DNA of 59,110 bases from IMG/VR virus record IMGVR_UViG_3300033551_000005, positions 1 to 59,110 of that record; one strand, 5' to 3'. This DNA is from a virus. Numbering within the stretch: position 1 is the stretch's first letter; every line of letters starts with the position of its first letter. Both the position numbers and the translations under genes were made by a program. Shown here piece after piece: positions 34,701 to 40,997 of this stretch. The notes beneath the pieces are model-generated. The model was not told the DNA's origin. It did not search any database and saw only the letters and a program-made list of their open reading frames with translations.

Positions 34701-35150
34701 ATGCGCAGCAACGTCACCCCTCACCAGCGGGCACTCAACCTGGCGGCCGAGAAGGCCGAGGTCCGCGCGGCCCGCGCCGCGAAGATCACCACGACGCTCA
34801 CGGCGCCGGGCGAGCGGGTCGTGAAGGCCGACGGCGAGTACATCGGCATGGTCGTCCGCGAGAAGGACGGATGGCACCGGCTCGGCAAGGGCAGCCGGAT
34901 CGCCTACCGCACGTTCACGCTGGCCGCGCAGGCGCTGGCCCGGCGCGTCGAGCGGGAGGCGAACCGCCTCCCCGTGAAGCGCGACCAGATCGTCACCCTC
35001 CGGGACAAGACGGACGGCATCGAGACGCGGCACCGCGTGCAGATCGTCTCGTCCTTCCCGGACGGCGAGTGGGTGCTGTTCTGCGGCACGCTCGGCGTGC
35101 CGTACCACTCGTCCGCCTACGAGTTCGTGTCCGTCAGCGACACCTGGTAA
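34701..35150 (+). CDS. Hypothetical 149-residue basic protein
   Basis: Starts MRSNVTPHQRALNLAAEKAE. A basic helical N-terminus is followed by strands (GEYIGMVVREKDGWHRLGKG), another helix (LAAQALARRVEREANRL) and a C-terminal strand set (HRVQIVSSFPDGEWVLFCG). First gene of the run that leads to 38760. Function unknown. Confidence 0.6.
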   Translation: MRSNVTPHQRALNLAAEKAEVRAARAAKITTTLTAPGERVVKADGEYIGMVVREKDGWHRLGKGSRIAYRTFTLAAQALARRVEREANRLPVKRDQIVTLRDKTDGIETRHRVQIVSSFPDGEWVLFCGTLGVPYHSSAYEFVSVSDTW

Positions 35151-35210
35151 GACCTGGCCGGGGCGCCGCTCGGGCGCCCCGGCATCACCCCACCGAGCAG
35201 GAGAGGACCC

Positions 35211-35384
35211 ATGTACGACCACCAGAAGAACCGCATGACGGCCCGCCTGGCGTTCGGTCGCGACTACAGCGACCGCCCCGCGCCGAAGGCCGAGCCGTGC
35301 CCGCAGGGCGGGAGCAAGGACACCGGCCCCAAGTTCGAGACGCCCGCCGACCGCGCGCGTGCCCGCCGGTGGTGGAAGAGGTGA
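35211..35384 (+). CDS. Small basic protein
   Basis: A 57-residue protein (MYDHQKNRMTARLAFGRDYS) with a basic end (ADRARARRWWKR). The AGGAGAGGACCC site is good and the stop overlaps the next GTG (GTGA). No structure or function recognised. Confidence 0.6.
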   Translation: MYDHQKNRMTARLAFGRDYSDRPAPKAEPCPQGGSKDTGPKFETPADRARARRWWKR

Positions 35385-35722
35385 CCGACGGCTGGAAGGT
35401 CGAGGTCACCCAGACCAAGGACGGTCCGCCGTGGGTCCGAATCAGCGTGCAGGACGTGCCGATCCTCGCGGGGTACGTCACGAACGACCTGCGGGAGCCC
35501 GCCAAGCAGTCAGAGACAGAGGCGGCCCTGCGTGACGCCCGCGCGGACAACGCGTGGCTCCGCAGCGTCGTCGGAGAAGCGATGCGCGATCTGAACATCC
35601 GGGACAACGCTGAGCCCGGCGACGTGCGGGCAGCCGCCGCCACTGCCCGGAGCACGCTGCTCCGGGTAATCCCCACCCCAGCGTCCAAGGGACGCCCGAT
35701 CAAGGACAACCCACAGGCATGA
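35381..35722 (+). CDS. Hypothetical 113-residue protein
   Basis: From GTG 35381 (VTDGWKVEVTQTKDGPPWVR), a strand-rich first half (ISVQDVPILAGYVTNDL) and a helical second half (ETEAALRDARADNAWLRSVV) ending in a basic tail. GTGA and ATGA overlaps at both ends. Function unknown. Confidence 0.6.
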   Translation: MTDGWKVEVTQTKDGPPWVRISVQDVPILAGYVTNDLREPAKQSETEAALRDARADNAWLRSVVGEAMRDLNIRDNAEPGDVRAAAATARSTLLRVIPTPASKGRPIKDNPQA

Positions 35723-36285
35723 GCAACGACACCGTGAACCAGGCCCTCGCCGCGTACCGCGCCGCCGTCGACGAGGTGCGCCGCGCTGAGCACGAGAAGC
35801 AGAAGGCGGCCCGCGCGCTGTACGAGGCCCGACTCGCCGCCGGGCAGGAGGCCAGCCCGAACGAGACGGACACCGGCGAACCGCTGCCCAGCCGCGCCTT
35901 CCGCCACGCCATCGCGTTCGTGGGCGAGCCGACGATCGACGGCCGGACCATCCAGCGCGGCGCCGTCAACTGGCAGTTCGGGGAGCGCATCCCGGTCAGC
36001 CTCGCGCCCGACGGCGGCGTCGCCACGCCCGTCGGCTACGCGATCCCCTCGCACATCGACGACGACGGCGCCGTGCAGGCGACCATCTTCGTGGACGAGA
36101 AGACGATGGCCCTGATCACGCCGCTCAACACCGAGGTCTCCCTCGGCGTCGGGCTGGACTCGCTGGAGGCCGACCTGAGCGGCGACCACAAGGCGATGGT
36201 CGTGAAGGGCGGCCGTCTGCGCCAGGTGCTCGTGCAGGAGGGCGACAAGGCGTCCTGGCCTGGCTGCGTGGTGCGCGGCGGGTGA
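35719..36285 (+). CDS. Hypothetical 188-residue protein
   Basis: Starts MSNDTVNQALAAYRAAVDEV with a coiled-coil-like helix (EVRRAEHEKQKAARALYEAR), then strand-rich sequence: FRHAIAFVGEPTIDGRTIQR, VGYAIPSHIDDDGAVQATIF and NTEVSLGVGLDSLEADL. The second part resembles the barrel of small phage structural or protease-like domains (compare VGYAI...VSLGVGL with head-protease strands), but no catalytic residues are seen. Function unknown. Confidence 0.6.
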   Translation: MSNDTVNQALAAYRAAVDEVRRAEHEKQKAARALYEARLAAGQEASPNETDTGEPLPSRAFRHAIAFVGEPTIDGRTIQRGAVNWQFGERIPVSLAPDGGVATPVGYAIPSHIDDDGAVQATIFVDEKTMALITPLNTEVSLGVGLDSLEADLSGDHKAMVVKGGRLRQVLVQEGDKASWPGCVVRGG

Positions 36286-36494
36286 AGTACAAGGCGATCG
36301 AGCGGCGGCAGATGGGGAAGTTGAAGCGGGGGCCGACGCACTGGATGAAGGACGCCGAGACCACCTGGTGCGGGAGCCGAGCGGCGACGCGCGGAACTCG
36401 CTACAGCGAGGTCTGGGTGGACGTCCCGGCGCCGATGCCCGGCGAGAACTGCCGCCACTGCTCGGCCGCTCACGGCAAGGCGCAACGTGGTTGA
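36282..36494 (+). CDS. Small basic zinc-binding-like protein
   Basis: A 70-residue protein from GTG 36282. WCGSRAATRGTRYSEVWVDV and ENCRHCSAAHGKAQ give C...CxxC...H, a likely zinc site, on a basic background (ERRQMGKLKRGPTHWMKD). First of several tiny Cys-rich proteins in a coupled run. Function unknown. Confidence 0.6.
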   Translation: MKYKAIERRQMGKLKRGPTHWMKDAETTWCGSRAATRGTRYSEVWVDVPAPMPGENCRHCSAAHGKAQRG

Positions 36495-36663
36495 GCCGGG
36501 CTGCTGCCCGGACTGCAAGGGCACGGGCCGGGGCGACTGGACCGAGCCGTACGGATGCACGTCCTGTTACCGAACAGGACATACCCACCTAGAAGAGGAG
36601 CCATGTGATGGACGCACGCCACGAGCAGGCGGCCAAGATGCTGCGGAAGCGCCTGGAGCGTGA
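36487..36663 (+). CDS. DnaJ-type zinc-finger microprotein
   Basis: From GTG 36487. CCPDCKGTGRGDW and GCTSCYRTGHTH reproduce the paired CxxCxGxG motifs of DnaJ-like zinc fingers within the first 35 residues. The frame continues 55 bases into the next gene before stopping (58 residues in all); the last third may carry little function. It could act as an adaptor for protein or nucleic-acid binding. Confidence 0.55.
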   Translation: MVEPGCCPDCKGTGRGDWTEPYGCTSCYRTGHTHLEEEPCDGRTPRAGGQDAAEAPGA

Positions 36664-36751
36664 GGGCCAGACGATGACGCAGAAGGAGTTCGAGGCCGCC
36701 GTGGACTACATCGTCGAGCAGGCGGACGAGAAGGGCCGCGAGCGTGGATGA
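36608..36751 (+). CDS. Small charged helical protein
   Basis: A 47-residue protein (MDARHEQAAKMLRKRLEREG) followed by QKEFEAAVDYIVEQADEKGR, probably two helices. GAAGAGGAG lies eight bases before the ATG; a GTG one codon earlier is possible. The stop overlaps the next GTG. Function unknown. Confidence 0.55.
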   Translation: MDARHEQAAKMLRKRLEREGQTMTQKEFEAAVDYIVEQADEKGRERG

Positions 36752-36977
36752 GCCGTGCCCGACGTGCGACGTCATCGGTCCGGACCCGGACGCGTGGACG
36801 TCTTCGGCCCGCGACCTGCACCGCGCGTTCCACGACTTCTACCGGGCGTTCACGGTCGCGTTCCTCCCGGCCGTCGAACGGATGCGAGCCGCCGCCGAAC
36901 GCGAACGGCTCGCGCGCAAGGACGCCTACGTCCTGCTGAACGAGAGCGTCGCGGCGAGCCTGCGCGGCGAACGGTGA
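36744..36977 (+). CDS. Hypothetical 77-residue helical protein
   Basis: From GTG 36744 (VDEPCPTCDVIGPDPDAW), with CPTC near the start and then one or two long helices (RDLHRAFHDFYRAFTVAFLP, ERMRAAAERERLARKDAY). Overlaps both neighbours. Function unknown. Confidence 0.55.
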   Translation: MDEPCPTCDVIGPDPDAWTSSARDLHRAFHDFYRAFTVAFLPAVERMRAAAERERLARKDAYVLLNESVAASLRGER

Positions 36978-37213
36978 CGGTTGCGGCCGTCATCACGGCC
37001 GCTGACGTCCGGGCCGCAGCCGTTCGCATCTGCGAACGCGACGGGATCACCGAGGGTGACCTACGCGAACGGCTGCGGCTCGGGTCGATAGCGGCCCGGA
37101 CGAAACCGTGCCGCCAGTGCGGCACGGTCTGGACGGCGGCCCGTGAGGGCGCCGCATACTGCTCCGGCTCTTGCCGTTCGCAGTGGAACCGAGAGAACGG
37201 GACGAACGAATGA
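36974..37213 (+). CDS. Small protein with C-terminal zinc ribbon
   Basis: A 79-residue protein from GTG 36974. A helix-turn-helix-like first part (AADVRAAAVRICERDGITEG) is followed by KPCRQCGTVWTAAREGAAYC with SGSCRSQWNREN, a treble-clef-type CxxC...CxxxC zinc site. Possibly nucleic-acid binding. It overlaps the glycosyltransferase ATG by four bases. Confidence 0.6.
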   Translation: MTVAAVITAADVRAAAVRICERDGITEGDLRERLRLGSIAARTKPCRQCGTVWTAAREGAAYCSGSCRSQWNRENGTNE

Positions 37214-38277
37214 AGGTCGCAGTAATCCCCTCCGACACGGGAGCGTGCGGATACTTCCGTCTCATCTGGCCCGCCGAGGCGGTCCGTAGCGTCCGGCCCG
37301 AGTGGACCGTGAACGTTTACCGACCGCAGGACGTGAAGGTCGGCTACGGCCCGAACGGGCTCGCCGTGCAGGGCCTGGACGTTACCGACCTGGACCTTGC
37401 CGTTTTCCAGCGGGTCGGAACCGCACGGCAGGTCGAACTCGTCCGCGCCCTCCAGGCGGGCGGGATCGGGGTCGCCATCGACGTGGACGACGCGCTCTAC
37501 TGCATCGACCCGGACAGCGGCTCGTTCCCGGCCTGGAACCACAGCCGCAGCACGACGCACTGGTCGAACCTGGAGGAGGCGTGCAAGAAGGCCGACCTGG
37601 TGACCGTGACGACGGACGCGCTCGCGCGGCACTACGCGCGGCACGCTCGCGTCGAGCGCATCCCGAACGGGCTGCCGGACCGCGCCTACGTCGAGCCGAG
37701 CCCGCTCGCTGCGCTCACCGACGCCGTGACCATCGGCTGGTCCGGGGTGGCCCCCTCGCACCCGCACGATCTGGAGGTCGTGGGGACGGCCCTGGCGGAC
37801 GTTCTCGCCGAGGACCGCGAGGTCTACGTCAAGATCGTGGGCGACGGCCTGTGGGCCGCTGACGTCCTCCAGGTGCCGAGCGAGCGGCTGGTCAACAAGG
37901 ACCGCGTGCCGCTGTACGACTACCACGAGGCGCTGGCCGGGACCGACATCGGTATCGTGCCGCTGGCCGACACGAAGTTCAACGAGGCGAAGTCGAGCCT
38001 CAAGGCGCTGGAGTACATGGGCGTCGGCGCCCGCGTGATCGCGAGCCCGACCCCGGCCAACATCGAACTCAGCCTCGACACCGGCATGAGCATCGCCAAG
38101 ACGCCCGAGGCGTGGGCGACCGCGCTCCGGATGGAGATTGCCCGCGTGCGCACCGACCGCGCCGAGGGCACGGTGGGCGGCCCGTCCGTCCGCCACCTGA
38201 GCATCCTCGGAAGGGCCGAGGAGTGGGCCACCGCGTGGGAGCGCGCGGCGGCTCGGCGTAAGAACCTGACCAAGTAG
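37210..38277 (+). CDS. Family 4-like (GT-B) glycosyltransferase
   Basis: A 355-residue GT-B enzyme. N-terminal Rossmann part MKVAVIPSDTGACGYFRLIW, a linker with DLVTVTTDALARHYARHARV and RIPNGLPDRAYVE, then the donor-binding half with VTIGWSGVAPSHPHDLEVVG, YVKIVGDGLW and the conserved acidic region SSLKALEYMGVGARVIASPT. This resembles glycosyltransferases of family 4 or 1. Several phages use such enzymes to glycosylate structural proteins or DNA. It is far from the modification island but could act on the same product. No neighbour here explains its substrate. Confidence 0.8.
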   Translation: MKVAVIPSDTGACGYFRLIWPAEAVRSVRPEWTVNVYRPQDVKVGYGPNGLAVQGLDVTDLDLAVFQRVGTARQVELVRALQAGGIGVAIDVDDALYCIDPDSGSFPAWNHSRSTTHWSNLEEACKKADLVTVTTDALARHYARHARVERIPNGLPDRAYVEPSPLAALTDAVTIGWSGVAPSHPHDLEVVGTALADVLAEDREVYVKIVGDGLWAADVLQVPSERLVNKDRVPLYDYHEALAGTDIGIVPLADTKFNEAKSSLKALEYMGVGARVIASPTPANIELSLDTGMSIAKTPEAWATALRMEIARVRTDRAEGTVGGPSVRHLSILGRAEEWATAWERAAARRKNLTK

Positions 38278-38285
38278 GGGGAATT

Positions 38286-38438
38286 GTGGCGAAGTTGGGC
38301 GACATCTGGAACAGCCCGGGGCGCGACTGTGGCCGGTGCGGGGGACACGGCGTCGTGCTCGGCGGCAGCCGGGCCAACCCGCAGGAGGTCCCGTGCCCGG
38401 ACTGCAACCCGGACAAGCAGCAAGGGGCGTGGGCATGA
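38286..38438 (+). CDS. Small double-CxxC zinc protein
   Basis: A 50-residue protein from GTG 38286 (VAKLGDIWNSPGRD). CGRCGGHG and CPDCNPDKQ supply two knuckles of a DnaJ-like or ribbon zinc finger. Weak ribosome site (GGGGAAT). The stop overlaps the next ATG. Function unknown. Confidence 0.55.
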   Translation: MAKLGDIWNSPGRDCGRCGGHGVVLGGSRANPQEVPCPDCNPDKQQGAWA

Positions 38439-38605
38439 GCGTTGTGATCCGGAACGTGGGCGGCGCGGCGCAGTGGACCTGCACCGTGCTCACGAACAAG
38501 GACGGCCAGAAGGCCAAGGTCAAGTGCCTGCACAAGGACGTGGCCGACACCGAGCAGAGCGCCCGGATCGCCTACGAGGCGCACAAGCGCGAGGTGCACC
38601 GGTGA
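38435..38605 (+). CDS. Hypothetical 56-residue protein
   Basis: Starts MSVVIRNVGGAAQWTCTVLT and ends with a helix (TEQSARIAYEAHKREVHR). Two Cys and several Lys. Coupled to both neighbours by four-base overlaps. Function unknown. Confidence 0.55.
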   Translation: MSVVIRNVGGAAQWTCTVLTNKDGQKAKVKCLHKDVADTEQSARIAYEAHKREVHR

Positions 38606-38760
38606 CCCGCCCGGCGCCGATCTGGCGCATGGAGGCGCGCGACGTCGAGGGCGAGCCGATCATCGGCCCGTGGGAGACCAAGGTCGAGGCGGAGCAGCGC
38701 GTCGCTGACGTCGTGGACGGGCACTTCATCGTGCGCGGCAAGGCGGTCCGCCGGAAGTAG
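38602..38760 (+). CDS. Hypothetical 52-residue protein
   Basis: From GTG 38602 (VTRPAPIWRMEARDVEGE). The sequence WETKVEAEQRVADVVDGHFI followed by VRGKAVRRK suggests a small alpha/beta unit. Last gene of the plus-strand block, followed by a strong terminator. Function unknown. Confidence 0.55.
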   Translation: MTRPAPIWRMEARDVEGEPIIGPWETKVEAEQRVADVVDGHFIVRGKAVRRK

Positions 38761-38770
38761 GCCGAGCACG

Positions 38771-38813
38771 GCAGAAGGCCCCACACCCGATGGCTAGGTG
38801 TGGGGCCTTCTGC
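38771..38813. terminator. Bidirectional terminator between converging units
   Basis: GCAGAAGGCCCCACACC and GGTGTGGGGCCTTCTGC pair perfectly over 17 bases around CGATGGCTA. It lies between the plus-strand block ending at 38760 and the minus-strand tail operon ending at 38840. The A/T-bearing base of the stem suits termination in both directions. Confidence 0.85.
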
Positions 38814-38839
38814 TGATGGCGGAGATGCCGTGTCCGATG

Positions 38840-39244
38840 CTACGCCCCGTCCGGCGGGGGTGCTTGCCGGGACACGCTCGTGGCGATGTGGACGTCGAGC
38901 CGCTGCGACAGGGTGCGCACGTCGGTGCGCACGCCCTCCGTCTCCTGGCGAGACGCTGAGCGGTCGTCCTGCACGGTCTTCGCGAGCGCGGTCTGCGTGG
39001 CCGCGAGCGTCTGCACGGCCTCGGTCATCGCCTCGCCCTGGAGCCGGATGGCCGTCACCTCGTCGCGCAGGTTGGGGTACTCGGTGTTGATGTGGCTGTT
39101 CTCCGTCTGGCCGAGCACGCGATCGAGGCGCGGCTTGATCGCCCGCCACAGCAGGAACAGGCCGAGCAACAGCAGCGCGCTGCCGATCGAGGTAATCAGG
39201 CCAGTTACGGAGTCCGGTTCCATGATCTTTTCCAGTAGGTCCAT
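38840..39244 (-). CDS. Membrane protein with coiled coil at the end of the tail operon
   Basis: A 134-residue protein (MDLLEKIMEPDSVTGLITSI). One hydrophobic segment (GSALLLLGLFLLWRAIKPRL) is followed by a long helix/coiled coil (VTAIRLQGEAMTEAVQTLAA, ASRQETEGVRTDVRTLSQRL). The layout resembles phage holin-associated or spanin-like membrane proteins, but the lysis genes are elsewhere. The promoter box TAGCCT lies exactly six bases before ATG and no ribosome site is present, so a leaderless mRNA is likely. Confidence 0.65.
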   Translation of the reverse strand: MDLLEKIMEPDSVTGLITSIGSALLLLGLFLLWRAIKPRLDRVLGQTENSHINTEYPNLRDEVTAIRLQGEAMTEAVQTLAATQTALAKTVQDDRSASRQETEGVRTDVRTLSQRLDVHIATSVSRQAPPPDGA

Positions 39245-39256
39245 GGTCTGAGGCTA
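39245..39256 (-). promoter_or_regulatory. Leaderless-type promoter of the membrane protein gene
   Basis: Minus-strand TAGCCT (39251-39256), six bases, then ATG at 39244. Same geometry as the endolysin, tail-chaperone and connector genes. Confidence 0.5.
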
Positions 39257-39297
39257 AGCGCTTACCGGCGGGCGAATCCGCCGGTCAGCGGGTGAAA

Positions 39298-39744
39298 TTA
39301 CGCCTTGGTGAAGGAGAAGTTCACGCTCACCGAGTTCGTGTGCGTTGCCGTGTTGCACCGCACCTGGATACCGCCGTTCGACTGGATCGCCACCCGGAAC
39401 AGGTTCGCCGCCGAGGTCGCGCCGCTCGCCCCGATCCAGATGAGCGAGACGTCCGGCCGGAGGTCCGCCGGAATGCCGCCCACGACCACGGGCATCTGGA
39501 GGCTGTTGGCAGCGCCCCAGTTCGTGTCCGTCGACAGGGTGCCCTGGAACTGCACCGTATCCCCGATCCGGCGAGCGATCAGCGCAGAGGTGAACCCGGC
39601 CGCCGCCGGGATCGAGACGGGGCCGGAGTCGGGGATGAGCGGCTGGTACGTGCGGATCTTCCGCTCCAGCGCCGAGATGCGCTTGCGGTAGTCGTCCAGC
39701 ATCCCGTCGATGTCGTACCGGCGCGGGGTGGTGTTCGAGGTCAT
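39298..39744 (-). CDS. Minor tail protein with N-terminal coiled coil
   Basis: A 148-residue protein starting MTSNTTPRRYDIDGMLDDYR. A short trimerisation-type helix (RKRISALERKIRTYQP) is followed by a beta-rich tip (GTLSTDTNWGAANSLQMPVV, LFRVAIQSNGGIQVRCNTAT), as in small phage tail-tip or fibre proteins. ATGA overlap with the preceding tail gene. Probably part of the tail tip or a short fibre. Confidence 0.7.
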   Translation of the reverse strand: MTSNTTPRRYDIDGMLDDYRKRISALERKIRTYQPLIPDSGPVSIPAAAGFTSALIARRIGDTVQFQGTLSTDTNWGAANSLQMPVVVGGIPADLRPDVSLIWIGASGATSAANLFRVAIQSNGGIQVRCNTATHTNSVSVNFSFTKA

Positions 39745-40997
39745 CAGCAGTCCTCGCAGTCGGTGGGCTGGGCGGAGAGCGGGCTGCCCGGGAACGAGTC
39801 GGACATCAACTGCGCGGTCACCTGCTCCGGCCCCTCCTGCCCGACGGAGACGGACACTCGGTTGATGGTCAGGCGGTCGGTGCCCGCGCCGGGGATGTCC
39901 GGCCCGGAGACGATCCGCCAGTTGGGCGAGTCGATGTCCACGTTCATCACGTAGCCGGGCAGCAGGTCGTCCAGGCTGAGCGGCGCGACGCCGCCCCCGG
40001 AGCCGTAGTCGAGGCCGGTGAAATGGCACTGGAGGCCGAGCGCCGCGAACATGTGGTCCTGCTGGTAGCCCGCCGCGTTGGCCCCGAGCGTGATCAGGTT
40101 CGTCACGCCGTCGAACGACGGAGCGGCGTCGAAGCGCGGCTCGAACGGCAGAGGGCTGTTCGCCGTCGCGATCAGCGGCGTGCCGTCGTCCTGCGGGTCA
40201 CCGAAGGCGTCGATCTGGTTCGCCGTCTCGTTGCCGTCCACGTCCACCTTGAAGTCCGTCAGGTGATCCCAGGTGATGAACTTCGCAGGAGAATCCTGTG
40301 CGACCGTGTCAAAGAATCCCATTTCGGAATACCAGTTGTCCGTCAGCCCAGGAATGCCCGCCGTGCGGTAGTGGAACATCTGGTAAATCGGGCCGTTCTC
40401 CACCCCGATCAACTGCTTGAGGAGTTCACCGATGATCGGCCGGTCCTGCGCTAGATAGGTGCGGTCCCGGTTGAATGCCGTAGCCCCGAACCCGCCGATG
40501 AGAGGAATTCCGAGCGGCGGGGCCGGGTCAACGCTGCCGCCGTTGATGTTCTCGCCCCGCGCGTACATCACCAGGTCGCGAGCAATGGACACCTGCGACT
40601 CAGCGGTGAATGTCAGATCGGAGCGGATCATCCGGTAGTCGAGGTACTTCTGCATCTCGGCAAAGCCCAGCGTGATGGTGCCGTCGCTGTTTCCCTGGAA
40701 CGTCTCGACGTATCCACCGAACATGTTCACGGGGTTGTTCGGGGTGGCCCCGCCACCGTGAACCCGCTGGAAGAAGATGCCGGTGGTGCGCGGCATGCAG
40801 TCACTCGCGGAGATGAACGCCGAGGTCACCTGCGGGTCGTTGCCTCGCCGGTTGAATGTGATGTTGCCGCGCCCGGCCTCCAGGAATACGGACTCGAACT
40901 CGAAGGACACCGGGATGACCGTGTGCGTAATTGCCCCGGTCAACAGGTCGGTCAGTTCCACGCGCCAGTTCGGCGCGCACGCGCATACCTGGGCCAT
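39744..40997 (-). CDS. Minor tail protein (tail-tip, gp37-like)
   Basis: A 417-residue protein (MAQVCACAPNWRVELTDLLT) typical of the tail-tip protein that follows the Dit-like protein in actinobacteriophages: VSFEFESVFLEAGRGNITFN at the start, FGGYVETFQGNSDGTITLGF, LIGVENGPIYQMFHY in the middle and a strand-rich end. An AT-richer stretch at about 40.27-40.96 kb marks the central part. Likely builds the baseplate hub with the 696-residue protein. ATGA overlaps on both sides. Confidence 0.78.
   Translation of the reverse strand: MAQVCACAPNWRVELTDLLTGAITHTVIPVSFEFESVFLEAGRGNITFNRRGNDPQVTSAFISASDCMPRTTGIFFQRVHGGGATPNNPVNMFGGYVETFQGNSDGTITLGFAEMQKYLDYRMIRSDLTFTAESQVSIARDLVMYARGENINGGSVDPAPPLGIPLIGGFGATAFNRDRTYLAQDRPIIGELLKQLIGVENGPIYQMFHYRTAGIPGLTDNWYSEMGFFDTVAQDSPAKFITWDHLTDFKVDVDGNETANQIDAFGDPQDDGTPLIATANSPLPFEPRFDAAPSFDGVTNLITLGANAAGYQQDHMFAALGLQCHFTGLDYGSGGGVAPLSLDDLLPGYVMNVDIDSPNWRIVSGPDIPGAGTDRLTINRVSVSVGQEGPEQVTAQLMSDSFPGSPLSAQPTDCEDC

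Noticed and set aside
35719-36285. Second head-maturation protease
   Set aside because: Strand pattern is suggestive, but there are no catalytic residues and it lies outside the structural region.
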